64,000 bases of DNA from Cristatella mucedo (lineage: Eukaryota; Bryozoa; Phylactolaemata; Cristatellidae), in the NCBI GenBank assembly GCA_009760855.2, contig WPIO01000138.1, forward strand, positions 870,001 through 934,000, written 5' to 3'. The notes under the pieces were generated by a model. The model was not told the origin of the DNA. It searched no databases and saw only the letters and a list, made by a program, of their open reading frames with translations. Below are positions 1-13,324 of this stretch, piece after piece (the first letter of the stretch is position 1; each line of letters opens with the position of its first letter). The position numbers were made by a program, and so were the translations under genes.

Positions 1-1514
1 TGTGCATTATTCTCATTTTTTCGGCACGTCTCCACTAAAATGCAAATGTTCTTGAGAGAGAAAAAAGACATCAAATTTAGAAAGTTCTATTAACGCGAAT
101 CTGTTACACCCCTATAACTTGCAGCTGCAGATGCAGACTAGTAATTCTGAGGAAGAATTAAAATTGGCGTCAGAAAAGACAATTTAGGTGAACACCTGCC
201 GTGCCTAAATGCTGTTTTCCATCCCATTGAAGATGTCCTTTATGCGACAGCAGTTCAAACAGGTAGCAAAGCGAGCGGCTACCGGGGCCTCAGCATTTGT
301 TAAGGCTGCTAATTTTGAGATTTCGATAATAATGGCAATGGTTTTTCCGTGTAATTCCTAACGGCAATCATTGCAATTAGTTTTGCTATAGTGTCTTAAG
401 ACAACAGTACCCTTATACCGGCGTACTTAAGATGAATAGTTGACTGAAGGGTGCTCCGCAGACAGGGATAAAAATTAAAGCAAGACATAGCCAATTATTA
501 CAGACTTTTCAATTACGTCTCTTGAACACATTAGGACCGCCAAGCATGAATTTTCTGTGGGTGCTTTATCAAGTGTATTATTGTTATTGTTAGTACCATA
601 ACCTAGATTACCTTTTGAATCTGCCTTCTCCTTGGTACCCTGAGATTCTAAAAGACGATACCTTTGCTGCTTCATTCATATACCGAAAGGCTGTGGAAGA
701 AGTAGCATTTTCACGGCAGGTCATAGATTGTGGATTTCAGATTCACAATCCTAGCAGCCTTGAGCAATAATGATCTTTTGTTTAGGGAGGCCTAATTGTT
801 ATTACCCTTGACAACAGATCTAGCCATATACCACTGACAAAAACAACAGGACCAGATGTCATGCATAATCAATATAATGTTATTAATTAATTTACTCCGT
901 GCTGCCAGACAACTTAGCTTTTTTCAAGGCAGCTTAAAATGTTAATATGTACTACGATAAAGTGGCAGTTGGTAATAGTAACAGTTTCAACGGACGTAAT
1001 TTTTGAAGAGTTAACTATAATATTTCTTCATACGTTTTATGAACCTACTGGAAAATATTAAAACTATGATATATCTGTAATTAAATAATAATTAGTGAAA
1101 GCGATGGCAATTATCAGTCTTGCCATTTTGAGCATGTCCAACAGCAACGCCTCTAGCATTGCATTGATAAGGAACTAATTCTGGTAAACTTCCTGCTTCA
1201 CTAGCCATGCAACGTGATTCATGTTGGTTTTAATTTAGCCATGGCGTTACTAATAGTTAAGGATTTCTTGACGAGCATGCTCTTAGCCGAAATCGTCTAA
1301 TCACCCAAAAACTGCAGCAGAACGAAAGGACACTGAAAGCATCTGAGATGTGCTTGCATCAAATAATCTTTCTAGGTTTGTAAGTAAACCTCATTTCGGT
1401 TTAACGTGAATTTGCAAATGTTATAAGGTCGTCTTAGATATACGAATTATTTTCAATGAACTCTGCCTTTCTTTTGACTAAGATCGCCAGAAAGGCGTTA
1501 TTTATCCTTTGTTT

Positions 1515-1516
<2 letters not shown>

Positions 1517-1574
<58 letters not shown>
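1517..1574. repeat. (CT)29 microsatellite
   Basis: 58 bp of uninterrupted CT dinucleotides in non-coding sequence. Confidence 0.95.
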
Positions 1575-1575
<1 letters not shown>

Positions 1576-2331
1576 AAGAAATAAAAACTGCAGCTGGGTG
1601 ATAAGCTTGCTTTTCAATGCTGGCTCACAACCAGGCCATTGTCTTGCAGCAAAATCTGTAAGATGTCTGAGTAGCGTGAAACACTGAGTAGCGTGAAACA
1701 CATGTGATCCCTGAATGCTGAACAAATAAATTCAGTTCCAGCCAAATCTTCCTTGTATAAGGAGAAAAAGCCCGTCCCTCAGAATATCCCTGACATTTAT
1801 TTGGACTCCATTGCTCTCAAAATTCTGGTAGCAGCCTGAAACACACATATGAACTCTTCGGCGGGTTATTCGTGTTCTGAGAATGCCCGTCTGACCCAGT
1901 AAATCAAAGTACTTGATCTCGTTGCAAGGCAGACGCATGTCGCTCGGGTTCTTGCATCCACTTCCACGTATTTCCACCTGAATTTAGACCCTTAAAGGCT
2001 CTCTCAGCTAATTTAGCACGGTCTTTCGTCGGCTTGTGATGTTATATATCACGAGTTCTTCTACGGCAACTCTCAGTTAAAGTAGACATATTGGGCCCTG
2101 CACTGTAGCTTGGCAGCAACCGTTCATGGTAGTCCTATCTCGGCGGCCGTTTTTATCAAACCACTTTAAAACACTGGGCTCATCATGGTCTCTTCATTAC
2201 GCGCTGGGTCTTGTACTTTTCTAAAAATCTCATCTCGCCTTGCTGAAACTCTTGCAACTGACTCGTTGCCTGTAGTGAAGCAGTTCCCACTTAGACGGTA
2301 ACAAACTTAAAAAGAACGACAATTACAATTC

Positions 2332-2463
2332 ATTTGTTTTTCAAGCATGATTTTACTTACCATTCCATTGCATTTCACTTTACAGCAAATTTAAAGCGCC
2401 TAGAGAGAGATTAAGTTCTCTGAGGGCGCTTTATCAAGTGAATTATTATTATTATTATTAATG
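2332..2463 (+). mobile_element. LINE A, 3' tail only
   Basis: A severely 5'-truncated family A copy. It carries the characteristic 3' terminal stem-loop (GCGCCT...AGGGCGC around 2398-2438) and ends in a (TTA)n tail. It is nearly the same as the 33651-33776 copy, which begins at almost the same internal position. Confidence 0.8.
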
Positions 2464-2576
2464 TAACTTACTGGTAACCCTGCGACAAACGGAAACTTCG
2501 AAATCGCAAAATCAACTCCTCGAAATGGTATCAGCCAGTATTTCTTCAGTATCTTCTGCACAGCCTTCTTCCCTGT

Positions 2577-2987
2577 TTACATAGTGTTACGTGGGAAATT
2601 ATCTTTAAAAGACAGCATGTCCTCTGAACGGCAAAGCCCACATTCAACAACGCATTTTTGCAAAACATGTACAGAATGTTGAGAAGGGCATACGATATCT
2701 ATGTTATTCCATTTATTATCGATATGCTTTGTCGACGTCTCTAAAAAACTACTTTTAGGAATGTCAAGCTGTGCTAGTAGATGAAAATTTGTGATGGGCT
2801 TGCATAAAACTGGCAAACATTCTCCAAGCCTGATATCCGTTTTATTCGATGCACTTGTAGCATGAACCAACGCCTTCCACACCGTTACACACTTGCCTTT
2901 GATTCCGCTTATCGACTTCAAGCTTTGATCCTTAACTCTATATTTCATCATTACCTTATATTCCCCAGGCTGGCTATAGAAATACAT
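2577..2987 (-). other. Unrecognised 136-codon open frame
   Basis: The frame encodes a Cys/His/Ser-containing 136-residue sequence (for example CVVECGLCRSEDMLSF near its end). It shows no motif I recognise and has no visible splice context. It could be an exon of an unknown gene, a fragment of a mobile-element gene, or chance. The 2464-4179 stretch otherwise shows nothing identifiable. Confidence 0.25.
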
Positions 2988-4175
2988 TCTTAATATTTAC
3001 CTGAATCTTTCCAGTTGTTTTCAAGAGCAAGTACTACGGATCGTATTGCTTCAACCTACAATCTTGAGTAGACCACGCCACCTGTTCATAGGCTCCCAAA
3101 GCCTGAAACTCATTTTAATCTGAAGCAAACTCACTTAAGCTGACACGACAATTAAAAAGAAGCCAGACGAACATGCTGACCTCACAGCATGTTCTAGATT
3201 TGTTTGAAACATTCTTCGTTAGTCTCGGCAAGCAGATGGTGTGCAAGCATTTACTAGCAGCCGAGTGCACTTCGCCCTCCTCAAATTCTTGGCTGGTCCT
3301 TTGCTGAAGTTTTTCCTCAGGCCCACACTACTTTGGTTACAGCTACAGTTCCGTGGACAATGACTAAGCGACTTTCAACGAGCCCATTTCCTAAGTTGTT
3401 TGATGCAATGACTAAATTTAAACTCAGTCTTACAGTAAAGTCGCATGTCCCGGTCCGTAAATAACAAATGGTTTCAATTTGTTACTAAACCTTAGAATAA
3501 GGCTATGATCTTGAAAAGACTCACAATAAATCCGCTTGCTAGTAACCATTGCCGTGGGATACTGCCGTTACAGCTTCGTTGATTATACTTATTTTTGTCG
3601 CCTCCCTACAATAAGCATGCTATCAGACTTTCCTATCAGTTTCCGAATTCTTCGGAAAATCAATAATCCATGAAAACATCGATTAAGTAATCCGATACAG
3701 GTAGGACCTGTTACAAACTAATCTGATTGTTTTTTATTGTAGCGCCCAAGAACTTTAGTGCCAACAGACATCTAAACGCTTACCTCTTCGGGCTGCTATG
3801 TCTCCTAAGCCTGCATCTGGGTTAGCCACGATTGCGGCTGGTAATCAGCATGTTAGTTATGATCGCTTGCATCTATTATCGTTTCGTCATCGCAGTGCAA
3901 ATGCAGTCCTTGATGTTACAGTTGTGGTTAAAATTTGTGAATTATGCATTAACAAAACACAGTACCCTGGAGCAGCCACTGTGGCCGGAGCTGCCAGCTT
4001 AGACACTGCCCGTTTGACGAGAACTACGAGCTGAAAAGCCGTTCGTTTAATACTCCTAGAAATGCCTCAAACAGCACTGCACACTCTTCCACAAGCTTCG
4101 CTCTGAATCTCTCTAACTTAGTAATTACCAGGCCTGTCATAACTCCGACGGCTAAACTTAAATCTTGTCTTTGTA

Positions 4176-4775
4176 ATGCTTGACACTCAGTTGTACCTTT
4201 GCTTTGATCCCTTTCAGCCTTCGAGCACCTCAAATTCTCTCAACTCACTTGCTGCATGTATTGATGACATCCGCACATTGATGACACCAAGTTTTCTAAA
4301 ACTAAACGATGGTAAAACTAACTTACAAGTTATGGGCAAACCCAGTGTGACTCAGAAATTGGAAAGGCTGACGCTCAAAACTGGCTCTGCCAGCATATCT
4401 CCTGTTGAATCAGCTCGAAATCTAGGTGTCGTGTTCCAAATCGACCTCTCGTTACACGATCATATCAGCTCCACAGTCAATACTGCGTACTTTCAGCTAC
4501 ACAACATTGCTAAAACTCGGGCTTGTTTCGATGAGGATTCCACGTTCACGTTGGCACATGCATTCGTGACATCCCATCTCGACTTCTGCAACCCACTGCT
4601 TACTGGCCTACCGGCATGTGCGATCAGGCAATTGCTTCTGGTGCAAAACTCTGCAGCTAGGCTTGTCTGTGGCGAGCATGGCAGTTGCCACATCACACCA
4701 CTTCCCACCGACCGGCACTGGCTCCCAGTCAAGCAACGGATCAACTTCAAGGTTTTGTCGCTCACTTTTAGGTAA
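4176..4775 (+). pseudogene. Reverse transcriptase fragment of LINE A
   Basis: This 199-codon open stretch corresponds to the thumb and post-palm part of an L2/CR1-type reverse transcriptase. The fingers, the catalytic LLDLSAAFD aspartate and the YADD box are absent, so it cannot be active. Its frame closes at a premature TAA; the C-terminal motif (YAPKAWDYLP..., FKKNLKTHLFRTAF) follows in another segment to about 5030. Confidence 0.75.
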
Positions 4776-5258
4776 CTTCATTCTTTGGCTCCAGCCTATC
4801 TCTCAGATCTACTCCCCCACCAGGCCAAGCCTCGTACCACCCGCTTTTCGGAATCCAACAGCCTACCCTCGTACAAACCTCAAATCCCTTAGAGATCGTT
4901 CATTTAGTTCGTATGCTCCTAAAGCCTGGGACTACCTTCCGACTTGCGTGAGAACTTCCCCTGACCTGACCACATTTAAAAAGAATTTAAAAACACACCT
5001 ATTTAGGACAGCATTTAGTGGGTCCCTGCGATTCGTCCTTCATGCGCTTATGCATGCTCACCCTGTGCATTATGCCACTAACCATATTTGCATGCTGACC
5101 CTGTGCATGTCACCCCCAACCATATTTTTCATGTTGTTTATCGAGCATGATATTACTCACCATTCAATTGCTTTTGTCTTTGCAGCAGATGTAAAGCGCT
5201 AAGAGAGATTGAGTTCTTTGAATGCGCTTTATCAAGTGCATTATTATTATTATATGCT
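4180..5258 (+). mobile_element. LINE A, 5'-truncated (RT C-terminal half and 3' tail)
   Basis: The sequence starts inside the YADDTQLY catalytic region (only [13 protein letters not shown] is kept) and continues through SLNSLAACIDDIRT, PSFLKLNDGKTNL, SARNLGVVF and [20 protein letters not shown] to the 3' UTR, stem-loop and ATT tail. A TAA at about 4772 replaces a codon seen in other copies, so the reverse-transcriptase frame is dead. Confidence 0.88.
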
Positions 5259-6045
5259 CGTTCAATGTGCTATAAATCTGTCATTACAAGTGACCTTGTT
5301 TCTGAATATGACCTTGACCTTCTGGCCTTAACTGTAACTTGGCTCAAATCGCTCAACTTCCTGAAAATTCAAGAAGCTAGCGTGACTCGTTTTCTCATTC
5401 TTCCACACCCCAATAAAAATCAAAACTGAAGGTGGAGTTGCAATTCTCATGGCCTTAAAATTTTACTTCAACCCATTCGCAGTACCCTCGTAGCAATCTT
5501 TCATATCGATTGTCTTTATTTCATCTGACAACTAGCTAACGATGTCAGTAGTATTCTATCACCAACCAGGAACCAGGTCCTCATTGATCGCCAATTTTTC
5601 CGATCTCAGTTCAATTCAGTGTGCAAGAATGCGGTCCTACCTCGTTATTGGTGATTTCAGCATTCACTTTGATAACTTATCTGAAACCTTAAGGACTGAA
5701 TCTCGTGCATTGTCCTATGCATTGCCTAATGCGGCTCACGTACATGGACCTACTCACATCTAGAGTCACAAACTCGGCCAACTTTTCTCATACAACTGCA
5801 CTTTGTCGTCACGAATATTTGCCAAATCCTTCATATCTGACCACATGCATATAGCATTCAGTCTACAATGTGCTCACCCTCCTCCTCCATCTCCTCCTCT
5901 AAATTGCGAATGGCGAAACGTCAAGACCCTTGACATCGATGCTGTCCATGCGAGAATGTATGCCTTTCCTTTGGTGCTCAGTCCATCATCCGACTTGTCA
6001 TCCTTTATAGAATGTTAAAGCAAGATCCGTGTAGACATGCACTGG
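5258..6045 (+). mobile_element. LINE A, endonuclease-region fragment
   Basis: Conceptual translation shows pieces of an apurinic-type endonuclease: SVITSDLVSEYDLDLLALTVTWL, GGVAILM and VIGDFSIHFD (the GDFN-type box), then a linker with WRNVKTLDIDAVHARM that matches the linker of the 17-19.5 kb copy. Several stops and frameshifts are present. It abuts the tail of the preceding LINE A in the same orientation, so these are two separate insertions. Confidence 0.75.
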
Positions 6046-6073
6046 GGCAGCTCTAAGCTTAGCCGCGATGGGA

Positions 6074-6320
6074 GCCCTTGCCTTAGCGGGGTCGACTAGG
6101 GCGCCTAGTACAAACCCAGCTCCTGATCCACGTAGCTCAGGTTAGAATGGAGCTCTATGCAGGCGATGCGGTTAGGAGATGGGGCGACTAATGTGCTTGC
6201 CTTAGCCGGTTCGACTAGGACACCTAGTACAGGCCCGGCTCTTGGTCTAACCGCTCAAATTAGAATGAAGCCTGGTGCAGACGATGCGGTCAGGATCTCC
6301 GTAATACCTTCGGGTATTCC
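6074..6320 (+). repeat. Two tandem ~119-bp monomers in LINE B 5' end
   Basis: CCTTGCCTTAGC...GTCGACTAGG at 6074 recurs as GCTTGCCTTAGC...TTCGACTAGG at 6193, and homology continues through GATGCGGT..GGA. Tandem 5' UTR monomers commonly hold LINE promoters, so this marks a likely intact 5' end; promoter function is inference. Confidence 0.65.
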
Positions 6321-6763
6321 GCTGCTATCTTCGCTGTGACTATTTATGAGCTGTCCTCGGATATGCTACACAAAACAGGACCTGCTTAGCATAAGATGTG
6401 TGTCGCCATTAGTCGATACCTACCGGCGGGCCTTCTCCGGCGGGTCAGTGAGAACCTTCCTGCATCCTGCGTTCGCCCTATCAACAGCTCAGCTATCAAA
6501 CCTACGACTCGTAAGTTTAAAGCGCTGAATAGTACTTGTCGCGGTAGTAACCCACCCGCCGCAGCCCAGCACGTTGTGAAACGTCGTCCGACGGCCGTTA
6601 CCAAGGTCCAATTCAAATTCGAAGAGCTAGCGTCCGCCGGTCCGGATGCAAACAGTAGCGAATACAAGCCACTTCATCACCGTCGCCCAGTTGTTGGACA
6701 GCCTCTTAAATTCCGCCTACTAAATGTCCGCTCGCTAAAAACCAAGGGGTTACTTATCTGCGA

Positions 6764-7593
6764 TCAGGTGGTCCAGGAGAAGTTAGATGCATTTTTACTT
6801 ACCAAAACTTGGATGACTCCTTGTTTCAGAATCTGTATATCTGAGACCAACCCCATCCGGGTTCTCATTCTGTCAGTCTGTTCGTTCTGACAAGGATGGA
6901 ATATGCCATTGCTGTTCAAGAATCGTTTGGCTGTACGATGAGCACTTTTTCGCACGGGCCATTGCTTGAATCAGTCGCAATCTCGTCTTCTTCAAAGACA
7001 ATGCCCCTCAGTGTTGCGATATACCGACCTCCTTCTGGATGTCTAAACGTGTGTGTAGATGAGTTTTCAGAGTTCGTTGCTAAAATATTTGTGTTTGACA
7101 GGCCGTTACTGATTGCTGGAGACTACAATATACCCGTTAAAATCTTACCAACAGCCAGGTCCGCTCATTCCTTAATTGTCTGGAGAATTTTTGTTTGGTC
7201 CGACCCGTTAATCATACCACCCACATCGGTGGCCATATTCTAGATCTCGTGATCACTGAGGATGTCCTCCCCACTGACTTTGTGGTGTGCCCGCTGACTC
7301 TCTCAGATCATTGTTCTGTCTCGTTGACTTTTACTGCTCTCTTGTACGTACAGGGTAAGGTCGAACTTGTCAAGCCAGGTAACTTACAAAGCATTGACAT
7401 AGACCAATTTCTTAAATCTGTTTGTGGTGCAGGTCTTCTTTATCTGCATTCAGACTCGACCGGCAGCCTCGATACCGTCACTGGTGCAGTGAACATGACA
7501 CTCATGAGTGCTCTTGATAAGCATGCTCCAGTCCATTCTATCCGTTTAGAAAGTCGTGGAGATTCCTTTCAATTTACTAAAGAAAACTCCTAA
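6764..7593 (+). pseudogene. LINE B endonuclease remnant
   Basis: Endonuclease boxes are read from two overlapping frames: YRPPSGC and LLIAGDYNI from the 6896-7243 frame, and HILDLVITED and SDHCSVSLTF from 7195-7593. The switch between frames near 7200 marks a frameshift. The SDH box and preceding Asp of the exonuclease-endonuclease-phosphatase fold are visible, but the protein is not continuous. Confidence 0.7.
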
Positions 7594-8292
7594 AAATGAG
7601 TCGAGTTGAGCTCAGGTTTGAACTTCGCTTCAAGAAATCGGGGTCTGATGCAGACCTAGTCAATTTCAAAGACTTCCTTCGACTTTACACCAGTAAGCGT
7701 AGGAAGGCCAGTGCTTCTTTTCAATCATAAGCTGCATTCCTTCCAGTCGGACCCTAAAATGATTTAGAAGACAGTAAACCATTTACTGGCCATTGTTAAG
7801 AGGTCTGACTCCCTAGATATTAACGGCTCAGCCCAAAAGTGTTCAGCCTTCTTTACTGAAAACATCGTGCATATTAGTGCCTCCATAAAGCTCCCTGCAT
7901 CTGAAGAAATTGGGGAATCATAACCTGAGACCTTCATTGAAAGGTTTTCCGAGGTTTCTGCATGCTATGCGTCTACCATAAAAAGGTCTAGCAAAAAGAG
8001 CTCGTCTCCTGAAGAGCCTAAACCATCATGTCTCTGGTCTTCCCTGGCAGACTAACTTAGCTCTGTAATAACCTGAATTTTCAATGCTTCTTTTAGAAAA
8101 GGTTTCGTCCCCGTGTCCTTCACATCGGCAATCGTAAGACCCGTACTTAGAACGCCTGAATTGAATACACAGATCCTTACAAACTATCGTCCAGTTTCCC
8201 TTCTTCCACTGTTGCCTAAGATTCTTGGAAAAATTGTTGCAAAGCAGCTGATTAAACATATTGAAAAGAATGAATTGTTAGAAACACTTTAA

Positions 8293-8661
8293 TTGGCGTT
8301 CAAGAGGCACTACTTCATTAAAACTGCTCTCTTCCATGTTAAATATGACATTCTACGTGGAAACGATGACGGGAATATCACTGCCCTAGCTTTGCTAGAC
8401 CTGTCAGCTGCCTTCGACCCCATTGATCACAATTTTCTACTTAAACAATTGAGAACAACGATCGGTCTGGCAGATGAGGCACTGGAGTGGTTTAAATCGT
8501 ACATGTGTGATCGTGTTCAATCCATGTCGTGTCGGGGTAAGGTCTCACACACAAAAAGGGTCACCCGTGGGGTCTCTCGAGGGTCTGCACTTGGTCTCTT
8601 GCTGTTTTCCATGTATACTCAACCCCTGGTAAATGTTATTAAGGCCCGTGGCAAAGGATAG
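8293..8661 (+). pseudogene. LINE B reverse transcriptase remnant
   Basis: This open stretch carries RT motif A (LLDLSAAFDPIDH) and motif B (GVSRGSALG, where active elements have PQGS). It closes at a stop just before the catalytic box, which reads FHADN rather than YADD. The change in both motifs, together with frame breaks, indicates loss of polymerase activity. Confidence 0.75.
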
Positions 8662-9725
8662 CACTTTCATGCTGACAATACTCAGCTGTATTTGCCATTC
8701 AAACCATCGGGATCTGCTGCAGCCACTTAGCAACTGAATGCTTGCATTGCCGAAATTCGATCCTGGATGGCGGAAAACTTCTTGAAACTAAATGACGAGC
8801 AAACCGAACTGCTGCTCTTGGGTCACCTGAAGCTTGTGGCTGGATTAAAAGGCTTTGCTCTTCTAATAGGTGATGTTGTTGTGCGACCATTACCACGGGC
8901 TCAAAATTTAGGTGTCGTTTTTGACAGCTGCCTCAATTTTAAAAGCTTCATTCTGAAGACTGCTCCTGCAGCTAGCCATCACTTCTAATCCCTATCCAAG
9001 ATTAGGAGCTGTCTTCTACAGTGGCTTGAAAAACATTTAACTAGCTCCTTAGTTCTGTCTTGGCTTGTTTATTGCAATTTCTTTTAGGCTGGGCTACAAA
9101 AGAAAGAACCTTGGCCACTGCAGCTAATTTGATTACGGCTGCAAGGATAGTCTTCAAGTCCCAGAGGTTTGAGCACGTGTCTTCTGTGCTCAAAGAACCA
9201 GGACGGTTGCCGGTTGAGCATCGATACAGATCAAATTTTTTACGCTGACCTGCAAGACCCGCAACAGCTTGGCTTCTTCCTACCTAGCTGAACTGATGCA
9301 CCAGTTTCAGCCTATTTGCACCCTCGCGTCCTGTGTTAACAATAAATTAGCTGCTCCATTCCTCCGCTTAAAGGCCGCTGGCGACAGATGCTTTTGCTCT
9401 GCAGGTCCTAGACTGTGGAACTCGCTTCCACAATTCTTATGCAAGGACAACTCCACTCTTCGTGCCGACTATGGCTCATCCTTTACAGTGGTCCTTAGCT
9501 GCTACTGCCATGCTACTCACTACCTCAACTGCCCTCTTGACTCTGATGTGCTTCGCACTTTCTCTTTATTGCGTGAGACGAAGTCGGTTGGCTAAGTAAG
9601 CGTACCGAAAGCCGCTAAGCTGTGAGTGGACTATACAACGCTCTCCTGCATAACACCAACATAGTCTTTATGGTTTTGTGGAGTTACAGACGGAGAAACG
9701 TTACATTTCCAGCGGCAGACATGCA

Positions 9726-12700
9726 GCCCCACAGTCGTCAGTGATTTTGCATTGCTGTGCATAATACACCTGCTGAGTGCAAAGTTTCTTTAAGATTAAG
9801 CAATGTCAGACCTCCGAAGCCGACTGCTAGGACGCCGCACTATTGGTTGTAGCCATCGCACAGTATATGCAGAAGGTGGTGGTACCAGATGATACCAATC
9901 CTTGAAACAATCTTAAATCACACTACCGGGAATAGAAAATTAATAAGCGACTATCATAAGCATAAGAATTATCTATATAAGTAAAATAGTCTTAAGGGGC
10001 TCAGCTAAGATTGCAACGCTGGCAATAAAGGCAAGCTCCTGCACGACTTGAGCTTGCTGCAGCGGTCACGTTTATTTCTTGCACAGTGAGATCGTAGCTG
10101 ACTTACATCTTAGCAAAATTAGAAATATACAAACTAGGCTCCCAAGGCATCAACGTTTTAATAGCCACTTACTTAGCAGTGGCACGAAATAGTCAAATTC
10201 CAACGATTTGAAAGTTCGAATACAGTCAAGCCGTACCTTAAGAGAAATTGCTTGTATTAGTAAGTCGGATTTTAAGGCCAGGTGAATGTCTGGGACATGC
10301 TTTTGTGAATTTGCGTGTCCACATTTGCCGTATAAACAATTAACTGAAAAATCTTACTAGAAGGCACCTGTAACTAAGTAACTTTGGCAAAAAGTGTCCA
10401 ATACCTATCGATTATTAGAGCAACTATTAGCATATTTGCAGGCATCCTCATGCTAGTAAACCTGTGGTGCTGATTTACTAGCAGTGACGGCACAAGCAGG
10501 CATAACTGCATTATCCAGAATGTCCATGAGAACTGGCACACATACATGGTTGCTTCAAGTAAGTATTCCGCCAGTAAGCCATTTCAAGCATGTATTAGCT
10601 TTACTGGTTATCCTTGTTTTAAACCGGATATATTTTGATAAAGTCCTTCATTCCCACTGATTTTTCAGGTGTTGTTGTATCAACACTTTATAGATTAACA
10701 TACAGTGACTTGGGAAGTGAATATGTTTCTAGGCAGCACTAACTATGGTTTTCAACTTACACCCTAATCTACTTAATCTGATTCCATTTTACTGCAATAT
10801 AACTAAATGCATAAGTAGTCACGTCAATTTATCTTTGGGGACTCTAAGAACCTGAAGACTCATTACTTTAACCAAGTGACTCTTAGATAATGCAAGCTCT
10901 AATGCGGATTTCAAATTAAATTGTTCATCCATCGCCTCATTAAAATGCTCAGTAATAACACTTGCAGAAGTACAGCTACTATAATCTTCACTGAGGCCTA
11001 GTTAAAGTAATCCTTTCGGCAGCGTAATGCATTGATGGAGTCACAAGCTTAGTGCAAAAAGAAGCCAAAAGCAGTATTTAGTTACCTTGTCACCGAATTG
11101 TGAAGTTTAATGGCATAAGAGGAACTAAATTTCCTTTTAATCGAATATAATTCCTTTTTACTCTGTTCGATAAGATTAAGCTCCGGTCCCACACCTCTTC
11201 ACCTATGTTTTCGCCAGTGTTTCCACAAGGTAAACCTTTTTTACCATAATAATAGCGTTTGTACATTTATTGACTAACAGTTAAAAGAAGCTTAGTAGGA
11301 ATGAAAACAGCGGTAAGCAGCGAAGGGAAGTCAAGCTTCCATGTCACACAATGTCCGGCCTAACGTTACGCTTCACACTGAAAATGAGCTCCAAGAAGAT
11401 CTTGTGATGTGATAACACTTGTAGGCAGTTTTGAGAGACCCTTGCAATTCCAAAAGGTCCAGCACGGTCTGACTTCAATAAAGTGATGAAACTCTGGTTT
11501 TACAAACGTTAATGACTTTTTCGAATAGCAAAACTGGTTTGCCAGAGAAAGAATATTCGGAATTGGGTGTTACACTGGGTGGTTCTGCATGTTGACGGGA
11601 CTCCTAGAGGTCGTGTTGTATGACTCCTCTGTGTTATTGCAGGTCACGAAAGCGACAGAGTAAATTTCGCTGGAAATAATTAAAACAAAATCATCTTTAT
11701 TATTTTATAGCAAAGGCTTGCTTCGACTATATCTCCTGATTATTTAGGCAATCGAACGCTCAAATTGCAGGCAGACAAAAATAATCAGATTTTGAGTCGA
11801 CGGAGAGTCGAGTACTCATTACTGCCATAGCAGCTTTCAATAGATGTACTGGCACAGAATGCTGAGATTGGCAAGATATACCTGTGCCTTAATTGCGCTT
11901 AATTTATTTCATAGGGATTACTGCGTTCACTGGTTTCATTCAAGTTTTTAGGCGAATATGTGCTTGAAATATTTAAAGAAATCTGAAGCTTTTCTTGCAA
12001 CTAAGCACAAGATTCATCTAGTGAGCAATGTTGTGCTGCACGGTACGGTCTGAAAATATAATTTGGATCGTAATTTTTTAATGAAATGTATTTTCAAGAA
12101 TCCTGCATGCAAAGATCATTCTTTGTGGTGCAGAGCTGATTTAGTCGCATTGCCTCATACTATTTTAACATTAAACCTCCAATAAGCAGTGGTGCCAACT
12201 TAGCTAAAAGTGGATTAGCTTTTTGGGCGACCTGTTTTATCGAGCTCAAAGTAGACATCTTTGTTCGTGCGTATTCTAAAAAGATTAGATTGCAAGTGGT
12301 CATAATTTAATTAATGACATGTGATGCAAATTTTGAAGAAAAATTCAATCGGAATCGTTTTGCTGTCCCTAAACTTACCTTTGAAGTTTTCTTCCAATTC
12401 TGCTTGTAACTCGAGCGTTACGTCATGATTATCCAACGTTTTCTGAAAATGAGAGAAGCTAGAATCATCTTCGTTCCATGTTTCCTCTCAATCAACGTTG
12501 CAGCAGAAGTTGAGCAACTGTAGCTGTATGTTAACACTTCAGTAGCAATTTAGAATAAGGTTTTTCTTTAGTAATTAATCATGTTTATGTTCTATGCATT
12601 CTGTGTTCCTATATCAGTTGTAAACTAAAACCAGCTCATCTCTACTTACCTCAGACTGTACCACATGAAGTAGAAGCCCTACGATGAGAGCAACTGAGAA

Positions 12701-13324
12701 AGATTAAATTTTTCCTAAAATCACAAGAGCTTAACCCTGCTACTACTGTGTTTATCAAATCTAAAAAAGTGAACGAATATATTCCATAAAAATTATTTTT
12801 TCAAATATTAAGTAATACCTCACCACACGCACAATCCCATGTAAACACACACCCTCTCACACCCTCAGACGCACAACGAGGTATGCATACACCAGCACTG
12901 CTGCGATCCATCCAACCTAGGAAAAGAGATTGTCTTTTTGAGCAACTCACCTTATGATAGGATGCAAACCTGGCACTAGATAAAAAAGCCGCCTGCAATA
13001 CGCTTTATGTATTAGAGAGATGATGGTAGTTGCCTTCACCTAGCCCACTGACTCTGCTGCTAGTTATTTGCGATCGGGAAAAGCCCTGATGCTAATAGAT
13101 TGACAGGATGTTTGATTGGGCGGTGGCAGACTTAATAGCACATGAAGATGGACGTCAAAAATACAGCATTTGTCAGGAATTCAGACGTAAAGAGATTCTC
13201 TCAATGGATTTTCAAGTAAAATGAGCCCTACCAACTCTCTCATTCACAGAGTGTAACAGATGCCTCGGCAGCCATCACTCTCCTCTGATTTCACAAAGAT
13301 TGAAATCTGAATGCATCAGTACTA
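9726..13324. other. AT-rich stretch without recognised content
   Basis: No coding frame of useful length, no RT motif and no LINE/SINE tail was found in these 3.6 kb on either strand. It may be old, fully decayed repeats or simple intergenic DNA. Confidence 0.6.

Larger units (their letters stand above)
6046..9725 (+). mobile_element. LINE B, near full-length non-LTR retrotransposon
   Basis: A second LINE family, about 3.7 kb. Two 5' tandem monomers (period about 119 bp) are followed by an ORF region with LNVRSLKTK (endonuclease start), VAIYRPPSGC, LLIAGDYNI, HILDLVITED, SDHCSVSLTF (endonuclease boxes). The reverse transcriptase follows with LLDLSAAFD, GSALGLLLFSMY, a degraded FHADNTQLYL catalytic box, FLKLNDEQTEL and NLGVVFD. 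The 3' end carries a conserved segment ending near GGAGTTACAGACGGAG. Multiple frameshifts and stops show it is inactive. It belongs to the same broad L2/CR1 group as family A but is clearly distinct. Confidence 0.85.

Noticed and set aside
4618-5202. 194-codon plus-strand frame
   Set aside because: It is an alternative frame of the LINE A C-terminal and 3' UTR region. Equivalent shadow frames recur at every LINE A copy.
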